A DNA stretch of 64,000 bases from Symsagittifera roscoffensis (taxonomy: Eukaryota > Xenacoelomorpha > Acoela > Convolutidae): contig NC_087070.1 in the NCBI RefSeq assembly GCF_963678635.1, positions 49,827,467-49,891,466 of the forward strand, read 5' to 3'. The position numbers were made by a program, and so were the translations under genes. The notes beneath the pieces were generated by a model. It saw only the letters and a program-made list of their open reading frames with translations, made no database searches and had not been told where the DNA came from. Shown in pieces: positions 52,301 to 63,399 of this stretch (its first letter is position 1; every line of letters starts with the position of its first letter).

Positions 52301-55300
52301 TTGAGAATGGAGTTTTGGCTTACGCAAAGCAGACCAAAATAGATTTTCTAGATCAAAAAGTGAAGTGCTTGTTCAGAGCAGATATATCTTAAGACTATGT
52401 CAATACCAATCATTCCAAAATCTAAGATTGAAAAAAAAGTTTTTTGGTAAGGAGCTCCATTTTATGAACTAGTGAAAACTGTGTCTAAAGTTTCAGATTT
52501 GAAAGCTTTTTTGAAGTTTTGAACGAGCTCATTACAAATAATTAAGTGAACAAACTTCCCAAGATGCGCAGTAGAGCAATAAGACTACAAACAAGAGTAC
52601 ACAGAAATGAACCAATTGTTGTTCGGCATTATCCTAATTTATCATCCTATTTATCTTGAAAACATAAAAAATTCCTCCTCCCAGAAAGTAATTTCATGCA
52701 ATCAGATTTTTTACACGGCTACATCCTGGATTACGAAGAGCTTTTAAGAACTGCATTCTATCATGCAAGTAGGATCCATGATTTTTTTGGTAAAATTTTC
52801 ATTTCTCGTTTTTTAGGCGAAAACCAATGAAAATTGAAATGTAAGTAGTCACATGATATAATTTCAAACATTTAGATATTATATTTCGCCCAGTATCAAA
52901 TATTTACTAAATGAATTTCCGCTCTGAGACACCTGTGAACGAACCTGTAGGTCCAATGGTGCTCTCCTAGGCAGTAAATTGTTGGCGTGGCTTGTAAATT
53001 TTGTAGCTACCCACAATAGAATTACCTGAGTACAATTTTATTTTTAGTATCCTCATAATTGCAATAATGTTGATAATTTAAAATTGATTGCTAAATCACT
53101 CAGTTTCTGAATCGCATAAATTATCAACTGAAAAATTTTGACTTAAATTGTTGCTTAAACTTTCGTAAATTACAATTCCAATTCGGTTTGAAATTCTGCA
53201 TGACAATTTTTGCAATTCGGTTCGAAATCTGACACCTAGTGTCAATGTTCGAGTTAATCTCAATAATCAACGAGAATTTAAATTAGGGATACTTCAAGTT
53301 GGTCGGGTCTCTAATGCAGTAACGGCTGCCGTAATACATTTTTTATCTAGCTAAATTGAACTGATCGATCTTCCTGTTCATGCCTTGTTTTTTCTTTGCT
53401 TTTTCCGACGTTCATTTTTTTGAGAATTGTTTTTATTGAGAAATCTCCAGCTACGCCAGATTTCTATTAAGTACTAAAAATACACTACACTGCTGATATG
53501 ATTCACCTTGTTCATGAATTATTCAAAATTTTTACCACAAAGCAATCAATTTTATATACTCTAACTAGGATAACGGGTTACTGTGCAAGGAGCACATAAC
53601 GTTCCGGCCATAGTCTTAAAAAATGCTACAAAAAAGTTTTTAAAATCGAGTTGGTGTCGTTTTTTCTGCGTGGTTTTATAAAAGGATCTGAACGAAAAAC
53701 TAGAGCTTAGGAATATTCGACAGTCATAGTAAAATAAGCTATTTGGAAAACGATTTTTGTAGGAAATTGAGTAGAAAAACAAAAAATGAAAACATTTTCA
53801 AGCTTGTGACTCCGAAAAGGCGCTTGAATACTAAAAAAACTTCATTCGAGTAAAACTAAATTTTTCCTGCTCAAATTGAGCTATTGTAAGCTTTTAAGCT
53901 ATCAAAATAAGCCATTGCAAGCCTGCTGGCTCGCTCACTTGCTCGAAATTAGACAAATGTTATATCCTCCACTCAACCTGATAATTATTCCTGTTTGATA
54001 AAAATAGGTTTTATGAAAATGTATCGGATCGGGTTTTTCTATTATTATTATTTTAATTTTATTTTTTTTTGTGACGCTTTGGAAAAATTTTTCACTTTCA
54101 AAAATAAGTGCGACCACTACCCTGTGTGCCTGCATAATCCCTTAGTCTCTTTTTACCTTAACCCGTTTACCACAGCCTTCGGAAAAGTGTGAGGGGGGAT
54201 TTTTTACTCATATTTTTGAGTTTTTTTTTTTAATTTTCTGGAAAACTACCCTTCCAAATCAATGGATAGAACAGGTTGTGGGACGCTCCCCTGCCTTAGC
54301 AACTGCGCCCAATTTTTTTTACACAGAAAGTTATGGCCCCCAGAAAAATCAACTTGTTTCGGTTTACTGATTATTTGCCCTCCCAGTGGTTGGTTTTTCC
54401 TTCAGGCAAAATTTAAAGTCTTAGATAAAGTTTCAGAAAGAATTGCTTATACCTTCGCTAAAATAAAGCTGCCATGAGTTCAACTATAAAAAGAGGTTTC
54501 TTCTGGGTTGTTTTGTTGTTTTGCGATAAACGTTATCTTGCGAATTAATTCAACTCAAAAATTATTCCAAATTGAGTTTAGGCAGTTAGCTGATTCAGAT
54601 AATGCGCTAGTAGATGTGAATCATATCAATTTGTTTTTTTTAATGCACATGGGGAAAGTTTTTGAAAATTATTGTCAAGTCAAGGTCACCGTAAAAAGGC
54701 TGACGAAGCAGTCAAGGCGAAGGCTTAATACGAGAAACTTTGCTATCTTCGAATCTAATGTAAAATTTGTGGTAAGTGAAAGTTAATCTTTGTTTTGGGA
54801 AATAGATCTTTTCCTTTTGCTTATTAGCATTTTTTTCACTGCGTGTCAGTCCTTATTTTCAGCGTGAACCCTTTTTGATATGTCCGTTTTCTTTGGTCCG
54901 ATTAAAGTTTTTGATATTTGTAGTTTTATAACTACAATATAATTTTTTTTAATTTTCTTTTTGCCCAATGAGAATACTCATCTGTTCGACTGCTTTGATT
55001 TGCTGTACTGCATTCACTTGTTTTTTCCGATCACTGAATTCTGTTTTCTGGTGTGCTTTACTTTTTTCTGTTTCTTTTTTGTTTTCCAAGCAAAACAGGT
55101 ACGACGAATAATCATCGGAATAGGTCAAGGGATACCACATAAAAGCTTTTTCAGTCGTGATTTGAACTACCTTAAAAATTTTCAACAATATTTTTCAGTG
55201 TTAGGTAGAAAAACCGGTTCGTAGTTTTTGATTTTTTGTCTAATTTGGAGCGATCGAAGCAAGTGAGCAAGCCTATAATAAGCTTATAGCACTAGTCTTA

Positions 55301-58300
55301 TAATTCAAATTAATTCATGAAATCTTACTTGATTTAACTTAGTTTTCAATTTCAGCGCCTTTTTGATTATGAGATTGAAAAAATAATCTTTTTCTACAAA
55401 AAATGAAAACTTTTCGAAAGAAGCTTTTGCTTTTTTTATTCCGTTTTTTAAAATAAAAACTCTGTGTATGATGAAAAATTATGTCACTGTACCCAAGTGA
55501 CTTTTACTATCGAATATGTAGGCTTTCGTTCAAATCCATTATCACGAAAGCACGAACAAAATCTAAACTGTTTTTTTGAAATTTTTTGTTGTGAACGGAA
55601 TTTCCTGTGCTACTTGCGCAGCAACCGCTAGTTTGTTGCTGTTTTGCTTTTCAGTGGGAACATACAAATTGAGCGACTGAATTCGAAAGTATAGTTTTTT
55701 GCAATGGTTTTTCTTACTTCCTTTCTTGAGATTTATTCGTACTATTGTTTATTCGTACGAGTTTGAATTTATCATATGATTTTAATTAAAGAAGTAAGAT
55801 TTCGTACCTTTTTTTAAAGCCATAGAAACTATAACTGATTTTAATTGAATTCAAAGTTTTTGATGTGCGCCGTGATTCCTACTTCATCCGCCATTTAAAA
55901 ATCTCTATCAACCGTATGTATTATTTTATGAACTACTGAATGAGCTGACGATTTCGAAAATTGAACAAACGTGGTCAAGGTTGAAGTCTAATTCGGAAAT
56001 CAGATGCTAGGTTTTCATTTGATTGTTTTCCTGTATGAATTTCGAACATCAATGGTTTTTCAAAACTCGTTGGAAGCTTTCTTCTCAATACTTGCTATTT
56101 TTTGCTTTTTATATGGTAGCTGATACTTCGCTTCTGCGTTCCGTTAGAGTTAATTACTAAGTTTCCTTCAATCTCACTTGTGGTACAGAAGAACATGCTA
56201 TTCGTTTTTTTGCTATGTTTTTTTATCATGTGATTGCCGGTTTATACAATCAATCCCTCCTGAAGTAAGATGAAGCAGGGCGGGCTAGGGCTAGTAAGGC
56301 GGTACAGCTTTTTCTCAAAAAGTTGTTGCCATGTTTTGCTTGCTTCAAACCTACGTGTTGCAAGCTGCTCGAAGCTCCGGCTCACCTCTGCAGAAGCTAT
56401 GTTTCTTATCAAATCAGGATAGTCAAATCAGAATTTTAACTAACTATCTTTCTTTTTTTTCTGCCGCGCCCTCGCCTAACATTTTGCTCTGATTCAATCT
56501 CAAAATCAAGAAACTAAATCAGCTCAGCGAATACGCCATGTTGTACCAATTAGTTATTAAAATCTTAGCAATCTTAGATTTAAATAAGTTATCGTTTTTT
56601 TTTTCAAATGTAGATCTGTTTTCACTAGGGCGTCAAAAACAAATCACAGTTCATTGTTTATGAATCATTAAGATCAGGGGCAGTATAGGGGAAGAGACGA
56701 TCACCCTTTCAAAAATCAGAAATCCTCGCCAGCCAAAGCGCTCTATTTCCTGAATTTATGGTGTCTACCTCTTTAAACCCAGGTTATTTAACCCCCATTT
56801 TCTACACCCCCTACTTTATAACCCCGTAACAAGATAACCTAACAACAATTTAACCCCCTTTTAATACCGATAATTTGTTTCAAATTAGGTCCTTTTTATA
56901 AGTACAGGAGTAGTCCTCTAGCATCTCAGAAATAATTGCATTTCGATTAGTTAGTGAAATAATCCCTCACTCATGCATTTAAAACAGAGATAACCTACAT
57001 GGTGCTAATTGAAAGCAACTCAAGAACATTAAAAATTGTGCATAAAATCATACTGTTTTACACTTGAACGATTGTCTTACCATTCTATGGGCTATAATGT
57101 TTGGAGCGTCCTTCCATTTTACTTTATCCTCCAAAAACAAACAAATATCAGGGAGCGAGTATTATTCTAAACTTAAGAGCAAAAACACTACTAACTGGAA
57201 TTAACAAACGCAAAATACCAGACTGATGAATGCCGAGCAACAGCAAGTACGGATGGCGAAAAGTTTATTCAAACGAGGGGTGAGCATAATCACGACATAT
57301 CTACGAAAAAACCTGATGCTCAACTAGTTTTGACAAGTATCAAGGACCTGGGCGGGGGTAATACATCGACTGTCGCAGACTCCACCGCAATTCAGTCCAT
57401 AACAGCAATTCAGCCCATAAATTAAAATGTTTAACATTTTTTTGAGAAAAGACGTCTCCTTGCGGCCTCCCGGAGACGTTAAAAAACGCATTGGCTTGAA
57501 TCGCATTTGAAAATGCTGTCTCTAGCAATTTAATCCCGGAACAATTGCTCCTTTCCTTTGGTGGGACGCTAGGTTGGGACTAGGGGCTGGTAAACCCTTT
57601 AGACAATGCGTTGTATGCCGACAGTTCAAAAAAATTGACAAATTTTAGATGGTTCGAAAAGTTAGTTAAATTATACTTTAAAATGATCGGCATTTAAAAA
57701 AAATTAGATTAGATTGATCAAATTTTTGGTCACAACCAGTTTTCATTTGATAATTCATTTAAATTCAGCCAATTGATCTATTATTAGCAAGATGATTATC
57801 AAGTTCACTTTTGGAGAAATCTAATCTTTTTTGGTTAATAACTTGAATCATGCCGATCGGATTAGTTTGCAAGTTCAAATCAAAGTCTAGACTACCGGCA
57901 AGGTAATTTCTGTTCAAATCTAAACTGCATTTAGCAGTTTGCACGTTATTTCGCTTTGCGTTGAAAAAATTTTCGCAATTAAAGCTCTGATGTTTACCGA
58001 CGCTATGGTTCCGAATTCTTTTCAAGTAAGCTTCATTTTGATTCTAACAATTGGTATAAAAAAGACATTGAATTTTAGTGGGGTTTTCTATTTCTGAAGC
58101 TATTTGAGAGGGGGTTTAGAAACCAGCGGTTAAAAAACGCGGGAGTGATAAGATGGGGAACCGATTTTTTACCTTGAAACTTTGGTACTATCACTTTTTG
58201 GCTAGCCTACCTAAAAACTTTTCAAAAATCAACTTCGTTTATCTAAAAAAAATAGTTTTTGATTTTTCTTTTAATTTTTGAAATATTTCGAGGAAGTCCT

Positions 58301-60960
58301 ATTCATCGAGGATATCATCGTTTAACTCCTCTTTCTCGAAGAAGTCCTATTTTAACTACCATTGTTATAACATATTTCATATTCATAGGTAAACTAAAAT
58401 ATTTGGTTATAGCGTAATTCGAGGTTTATATAAGTATGTAAGGTGAGAACAGAGCAATTTTTGGACATTGGGGTAGCCGTATTTTTAAAAAAATTTGTCA
58501 AATGCTGCTAGTTTTAACTCGGCGTGTTGAAAACATTTCAAAAATATACCTTGCCTCAAGAAATAATTTGGTTCATCCGTGATTTTCATCTGTAATCGCT
58601 TCACCTCCAAATAAACCGACTTGCGACGCATTATCCAAATTCATTCCAAAACTATGAAAACAAATCAGCTACCAGGATATGTTGTATCAATTACTCATTA
58701 GAATTCTCAGAAATGACTTCGTAAAATATCCGAACCAAACACAAAAGCTTTTGAAAATAACAATTATCCGTTGAAAAATCTCTTAAAAGCTTGGTTAATT
58801 ACATGGTACGAGAATTATTGCACAACTGCATAGACGAAAATTAGACATCGTTTTCTTAACTGCAGAATTTTTTTTAACGTGACTTCAAAACCGTTTACCG
58901 TTCCTTGTTAGTGAATCTAATAGATCAGGAGCTGTTTAGGGATTAGAAATTCTCAGCAGCCAAAGATTTTTTTCGCTATGTTACCGAGATTCCTGGGTAC
59001 CATCAATTTTGGGTGACAGGCATTTAAATTTTCCAAAAATAATTTTGGTTTACCTTAAAAGAAAGTCAATAAAGTTCTCAGAATTTTCTAAGCTTTTCCC
59101 TCCTAGATAATTCCCCTTCTAGAGTATTCTAGATAGAGTACCATAATCTAAAAATAATTGGTATTCAAGCACAGTCTTGCAAAATCAGTGGTTACTGTGT
59201 GATATGAGGTTTTGTTACTTTAAAGGTGGGATAGGGCGGATTTTGAGCATGGAAATTTTTCTCAATAACTTGTCAAACTTGTGCTAGTTTTAGTTACGCT
59301 GGTCTCTAATTATATATAGCTCCCCATGCATATCCGCTCTTATTTTTATCACAAAATCAATAAAATAAAAGAAAGTAAATCAGTTCAGTGACGAGGGCTT
59401 GTTGTAACAGTTATTAATTAGACATCTCAGAAATGAATGCGACTTTCATAAAATCAACTAATCAAAAACTGTAGCTTTTTTGATGATCAATTTTCTGTTG
59501 AAAGGTCTATTAGATCCTATTAAAGACCTGGTTTGTTATCGTATCACAAGAGTCAATGCAAACGTGATTAGACGAAAACTAGCCATCGTGCATCAACAAG
59601 AAAATCTTGTTCTAATGTGGCTGAAGAAATTTTCAAGGTTCGTTGCTTACGAATCGTTAAGATCAATGGTTGTTCAGGGGAAGGGGGCGTCCACCCTCTC
59701 AGGATTAAGATATCAAAGTGGCTTAACTAAAAAAATTCCTAAAGGGCTGGCCCCTGAATCGATTTGCATCGCATTTGCTCCAATTTCATTGAAAAAAAAT
59801 CATAATAAATCACTTCAGCGACAATGACACTTGGTAAAACTTCGTCATTAGAAATCTCACAAATGATTGTTATTTTTTTAAATATGCAAGCTAAATAAAA
59901 AAGCTGTTCAGAAGTTCTTCACATCTTTTTCTACCATGGCGGCAAAAATGTTCACAGATTGCTTTTTTGAAAATCAATTATCTATTGAAGTAACAGTTAA
60001 AGTCTATCAAAGGCCTGGTTCTGCTTTAGAATCATATCTCAAGAGTCATTACTAAAATGAATAGAAAAAAATTAGTCACCTTTTTTCAACTGCAGGTCTT
60101 TTTCCACTGTTCACAGTTTATCGACATGAATCATTAAAATCACGGGCTCCGGTCGGGCGTCCGCCCCGTCAGGAAAAAGAAATCAAATTAGTTTTACTGC
60201 AAAAAAATCAATGAGTTTTCTAAAATTTGAAGAGCAGGCCATGATTATGATCACCATATTTCTTCATGATGATTATAAGTTTTCGAGAGTCTCTTGCTAT
60301 AGGAGTCCTCAACTTGAAAATATGAAATTTTCTTAAAGATTTATAAGAAACCTAAACATTTCACAAATGAGTATTCTTGTTCGCAAGGAAAGAACTCTTG
60401 GTAATTGGAATCATCTTATTTCGGTTGTTGGTCGCAGTTAACATGTCTACTCCTAAAGCGATTTAGGGGGCAGGTGTTAACTTGATCCCGATGCAGGGCC
60501 GGATTCAGGGAGATCAAAAAATCAATTTCGTCGACCTAAAAAAAAGGTCGACCAAATTTTCGAAATTTTTTTGAAAATCCGCCCCCCCCCCCGCTCATAA
60601 AAATCCTAGATCCGCCCCCTGTACCGATGTTTAAGATCTCAGCCACCCTGTCAACTTGATCTCGGGAGCCCAATTTCTTTTTAAAAAAAGTTTAACAAAC
60701 ATTTTTTTCAGCGTGTCAGCCAGGTTCTTTTGGACCCAGCTGTGCTAACAGTTGCAGCTGTGAAAATGGAGCCGATTGTGACCCAATCGACGGATCTTGC
60801 ACCTGTGCAGCTGGCTATATTGGCCACAGGTGTGAACAAGAGTGTGACGAGTGGAAACATGGGCTGGATTGTGTACAGGATTGTGTGTGTTTGAAGAACC
60901 AAACGCAGTTTTGTGAAAATACCAACGGAAGATGCACGTGCAAGAGTGGTTACCAGGCTA
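46197..60960 (+). CDS. Draper/Nimrod/MEGF10-like EGF receptor, 5' part (four exons)
   Basis: Exons 46197-46303, 47725-47828, 48245-48337 and 60712-60960, all bounded by GT-AG sites, with splice phases 2, 1 and 1 that fit at every junction (553 nt). Exon 1 has an ATG and a hydrophobic signal peptide ending near S-C-D, then S-N-A-C-Q-K, the usual start of an EMI-type module. Exon 2 ends the module with C-C-S-G-Y, exon 3 is a NIM/EGF repeat (C-x3-C-x-N-G-x-C-x4-N-C-x-C-x-x-G), and exon 4 holds laminin-type EGF repeats. The EMI module is short, as in Nimrod-type proteins; a missed phase 2-2 exon in intron 1 is possible. Such proteins are phagocytic or scavenger receptors at the cell surface. No transmembrane exon is in the window, so the gene continues to the right. 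Confidence 0.8.
47200..47430 (+). mobile_element. tRNA-Lys-derived SINE-like repeat, copy 1
   Basis: A-box GTGGCTGAGTGG (47281-47292) and B-box GGTTCGAAACC (47329-47339) with an anticodon-loop-like GACTCTTGAT (CTT = Lys) between them. The ends do not pair as an acceptor stem, so it is not a functional tRNA gene. Sequence on both sides is shared with the copy at 62285-62535. Lies in intron 1 of the Draper-like gene. Confidence 0.7.
47725..47828 (+). CDS. Exon 2 of Draper-like gene: end of EMI-type module
   Basis: Acceptor TTTTTATTCAG at 47724 and donor GTAAGT at 47829. Encodes T-A-Y-H-E-E-C, a beta-like stretch and W-E-C-C-S-G-Y, the CCxGY signature of Nimrod/EMI proteins. Confidence 0.75.
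48245..48337 (+). CDS. Exon 3 of Draper-like gene: NIM/EGF repeat
   Basis: Acceptor TTTTTGTAG at 48244 and donor GTGAGT at 48338. 93 nt, encoding V-C-S-S-G-C-E-N-G-D-C-I-A-P-D-N-C-R-C-H-D-G-F, one NIM-type repeat. A 429-bp tandem array begins at its donor. Confidence 0.85.
48340..50028. repeat. Four-copy tandem array, 429-bp unit
   Basis: GAGTTTTCTACTGACC starts units at 48340, 48769, 49198 and 49626 (periods 429, 429, 428). The copies differ at only a few positions (poly-T length, one C to A and one T to A in copy 4). Each unit contains an internal duplicate of TACTGACCACTATAGCTTAA. The first unit begins inside the exon 3 splice donor; the others have ATTGAG in place of GTGAG. Confidence 0.95.
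50029..50640 (+). pseudogene. Degenerate LINE RT fragment (palm and thumb)
   Basis: Decayed RT motifs in two frames: V-Q-F-C-K-T-T-E-V-L-L-L-T-D-Y (the second part matches the L-F-A-D-D box with the Asp pair damaged), L-H-T-N-K-L-V-I-N-L-K, then K-N-L-G-V-Y-F, K-L-K-P-Y-M-P and G-I-L-I-H-G-C-C-S-Y. Directly follows the tandem array. Confidence 0.7.
51590..52750 (+). pseudogene. Degenerate LINE fragment (endonuclease, linker, RT end)
   Basis: 51620-51860 reads as a decayed endonuclease C-terminus (V-I-Y-V-P-C-S-T-H-I-D, then N-T-I-Q-S-V-E-L and a G-Q-T-H-E-K-L-T-F patch); 52200-52390 reads as the RT thumb (R-F-F-Y-R-L-R-K-F-L, then L-E-N-G-V-L-A-Y-A). The RT core is missing, so it has been deleted internally. 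52750-53785 holds nothing I recognise. Confidence 0.6.
53790..55385. repeat. Imperfect inverted repeat, arms 53790-53962 and 55233-55385
   Basis: The left arm contains GCTCACTTGCT and AAATTAGACAAA in order; the right arm carries both as reverse complement (TTTGTCTAATTT, then AGCAAGTGAGC). Outward from these, AAGGCGCTTGAA on the left matches AAAGGCGCTGAA on the right strand's complement. The 1.27 kb between the arms has no convincing gene. Possibly a DNA transposon or foldback element. Confidence 0.5.
54165..54360. repeat. Dispersed repeat related to the array at the right window edge
   Basis: CACAGCCTTCGGAAAAGT, CTACCCTTCCAAATC and AAAGTTATGGCCC correspond in order to CACAGCCTTCGAAAAAGT (63371), GTACCCTTCCAAATC (63602) and AAAGTTATGGCCC (63795). 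Confidence 0.6.
55390..56505. other. Intronic sequence without recognised features
   Basis: AT-rich with poly-T runs. I see no ORF of note, exon-like Cys pattern or repeat. Confidence 0.5.
56510..60200. repeat. Diverged repeat family, at least four copies
   Basis: A pattern of blocks recurs at 56515-56720, 58660-58970, 59375-59720 and 59805-60190. Each starts near a CAG-CTCAGCGA/CAGTTCAGTGA/CACTTCAGCGAC block, then a loosely conserved TAATTAGAAATCTCAGAAATGA block. Next, in the right-hand three copies, comes AGACGAAAATTAG/AGACGAAAACTAG, and then GAATCATTAAGATCA followed by GGGG. Spacing is 430-720 bp in the right-hand three. No coding capacity. 57000-58655 between the first two copies shows nothing further. 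Confidence 0.6.
60712..60960 (+). CDS. Exon 4 of Draper-like gene: laminin-type EGF repeats
   Basis: Acceptor ATTTTTTTCAG at 60711. 249 nt with 15 Cys in EGF/laminin spacing (C-Q-P-G-S-F-G-P-S-C start, then C-T-C-A-A-G-Y-I-G-H-R-C). The donor is probably GTGAAA at 60961, weaker than the others, in phase 1 as expected for EGF exons. Confidence 0.8.
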
Positions 60961-62280
60961 GTGAAAATGCTATGTTTTTGCAGACTCTTTTTTGATTTTT
61001 GCTGAAGTACTGTTTCCAAAATGGGCTCTTTTCCCTTCAGACAAACATAATTGGTCGGCATACTTCATCTTTTAAGACCACTCGCTACACCCAAAATTCA
61101 TGCTCATGCGATTTGGGGGATGAAAAAGAGCTCCAAAATGCTAAAAATTATTGTCACCAAAATTCGTTATACCAGGGTACGACATAGGGGTAGCGGATCA
61201 TGTCACAATCATTGGTAATGTTTTGTACTATTTCACGATCTCCAATTGGTCGAATTGTCTTTAAATTCATACAAAGGCGCCTCTGGCGCCACTGCGACTT
61301 AAATTTGAGGGGCAAATCGCTTTAAAAGGGCCCAAAAATGGCATTTTAAGCCTGTGTTTCATACTGCTCGCAGCGTAAAAATTTTGTCAAACTAGCGTCT
61401 TCCATAGTGTTGCGGGACCTCTGAAAATCAATTTAGTTGACCCCTAAAAACAGACAAAAATTTTCTGAAAAAACTCTAGATATAAATAACATTATTTTTC
61501 GTTCAGAGTAATTGAATTTATCGAGTTTTTTTGGTTGGTTTCGGCTAGCTCTACACTCTATGTATGTTATCTATCGAAGATGATGCGAAACAAAAACTTA
61601 TTTCTCCTCGTTTTCTAAATCAGTTTTTTCTGCTGTTGCCAGTCTTTTTTTGTTGCTTAACACTTAAACTTGCAAACTTAAAAGCGACTTCGACATCTTA
61701 ATAATCACATCTCAAAGACCAAATAACCAATCACAGGGCTTCAGTATGATACTCTCTTGATCCTCTCCGAGCTTTTCTTAAGATAGTCAAAATCGAATGA
61801 AAATAAAACACCTACGCTTTAATTCCATCCAACTTTTCGAGTTTGCCGACTTTTATCTGACATAATTTTACCTCTGTTGAAAGTTTAATGTGTACAATAG
61901 CCCATAAGGTGTACATATAAGCTCATAAAGCCTCTAGCTGTATTGCCAAATTTTGTGAATTTTCGATTGTGACTTATATATTTGCCTACCGTAAATTTAA
62001 AAGAGAGCCGCCTTGATAAAATTGAAAGTTTTTTTAAAAAATATTTTGGCCAAATTTATAGTTGCAACTTGGGTGTTCATTTTTTGGGTCTGAATAGCGA
62101 AAACAATCAGAACCGACACTAAAAAAATGGAGACATGGATAAATTTTTTTAACCTTTCCTTTTTTTTACTAGCAACCTTGCGAGCGTTTGTTTCTTAGTA
62201 CGAACCTTCTTCTTTTCTAACCTAATTCGCAAATAAAAGTGTTCATTAAACGTGTTCAATTACTTGATGGAATTTCTGCT
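60961..62280. other. Sequence after exon 4, no further exon recognised
   Basis: Presumably intron 4. A short frame at 61095-61185 has C-S-C-D-L-G-D-E but no consistent splice sites or EGF spacing. No gene supported. Confidence 0.4.
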
Positions 62281-62284
62281 ATAA

Positions 62285-62535
62285 GCACGATCTGTAGCAT
62301 TGGAAATTTTTTAGCATCTGTTCTTTGCTTTATTTGCGGCTAGTGATATATTAATTGTTCGTGGCTGAGTGGTTAGTGCGTGAGACTCTTAATTTTTGAG
62401 TCGCAGATCGAATCCGAGACGAAACGCAAAAATCCGAGACGAGACATCTCGAAGTAGTTTTTACTACTTCGAGGATTATTTCTATTTTTTCTTATTGCAG
62501 TTTATACAGCTGCTTTTTGTCGTGTTCTCGCTAGT
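62285..62535 (+). mobile_element. tRNA-Lys-derived SINE-like repeat, copy 2
   Basis: A-box GTGGCTGAGTGG (62361-62372), GACTCTTAAT anticodon-like loop (CTT) and a decayed B-box AGATCGAATCC. A duplicated ATCCGAGACGA follows. Flanks match copy 1: GGCTAGTG upstream, and TCGAGG, ATTTCTA, TTTTTCTTATT, GCTGCTTTT and GTCGTGTTCT downstream. A third shared block, AGTACGAACCTTCTT, lies further upstream of both (46853 and 62207). Confidence 0.7.
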
Positions 62536-62539
62536 GCTT

Positions 62540-63395
62540 GCGAAGCGCAGCTTCGCCTCGGTGTAAAATCCAAGTTACGACTAAGAAGGCTCTGCTATGA
62601 TAACTCATTTGACTTTCTGCGAGCTTTGCTTGAGGCAGTCAAAATCGGCTGGAAAAAAATTGACTCGACGCTATAGCTCCTTTCCGCTCTAAGAGATGGT
62701 TCGTAATGGAGAGCACATTGATTTAAAAACCTCGCCTTCAGTAAAAATCTTCTTAAAATAAATAAATCAATAAATTTGAACAAGACGCTTTCATATTCAA
62801 AAGGAGTTAGTATTTGCAAGAAATTGTGAAATTGATTTATTATTGAACCTTAGCAACGTTTTGGATACAACAGGCCTAGATGTACCGCGGTTGCCTTTGT
62901 AACCTCAAAGCTGGTGTTAGAACCCCGGTCGAGCTCGGTTTTTTCAGTATGTATGAAAAAGAAATATCTTTTCCTCGAGAAATAAAATTGATCGACTTTC
63001 GTTTGTCTACTTACGAATTGTCTACCTTCGTTTGTCTACCTATATCGCGGATTTTTCTTACTGTAAGCAAGTGTTATGGTAGTTGCAAGTGTTTTTTGAT
63101 TGTAGTTTCAATGGGACTTGAAATTTTAATGAATTGAATTTTTATTCGCCTCAATTGGTGCCTGCTCAAAGATTGTCGCCTTTGTTTCCGCTTCATGAAT
63201 TTTGCGTTTTTGCTAATTTTAAATTCAACTATTTTGCTTGGCGCATTTTTTTTTTACTTTTTGAGCTTTTTCAATTTTTCTCAGAAACTATTCCACTGAT
63301 TTTTAAAAAAGGGATTGATCGGAATACCACTTAATTCACTAGTCTATTTTTACTCTAGTATACAATCCACAGCCTTCGAAAAAGTCTGTGGGAAA
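62540..63395. other. Sequence without recognised features
   Basis: AT-rich, poly-T runs; no gene or exon signature seen. Confidence 0.4.
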
Positions 63396-63399
63396 ATTT

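Noticed and set aside
54508-55224. Short ORFs on both strands between the inverted-repeat arms
   Set aside because: They are AT-biased, have no recognisable motif and overlap each other on opposite strands.
60708-61061. A 117-codon minus-strand open frame
   Set aside because: It is antisense to exon 4 of the Draper-like gene, whose Cys pattern and splice sites are on the plus strand.
62880-63137. An 85-codon open frame with several Cys
   Set aside because: Cys spacing does not match EGF or any family I know, there are no splice sites in phase, and the sequence is low-complexity.
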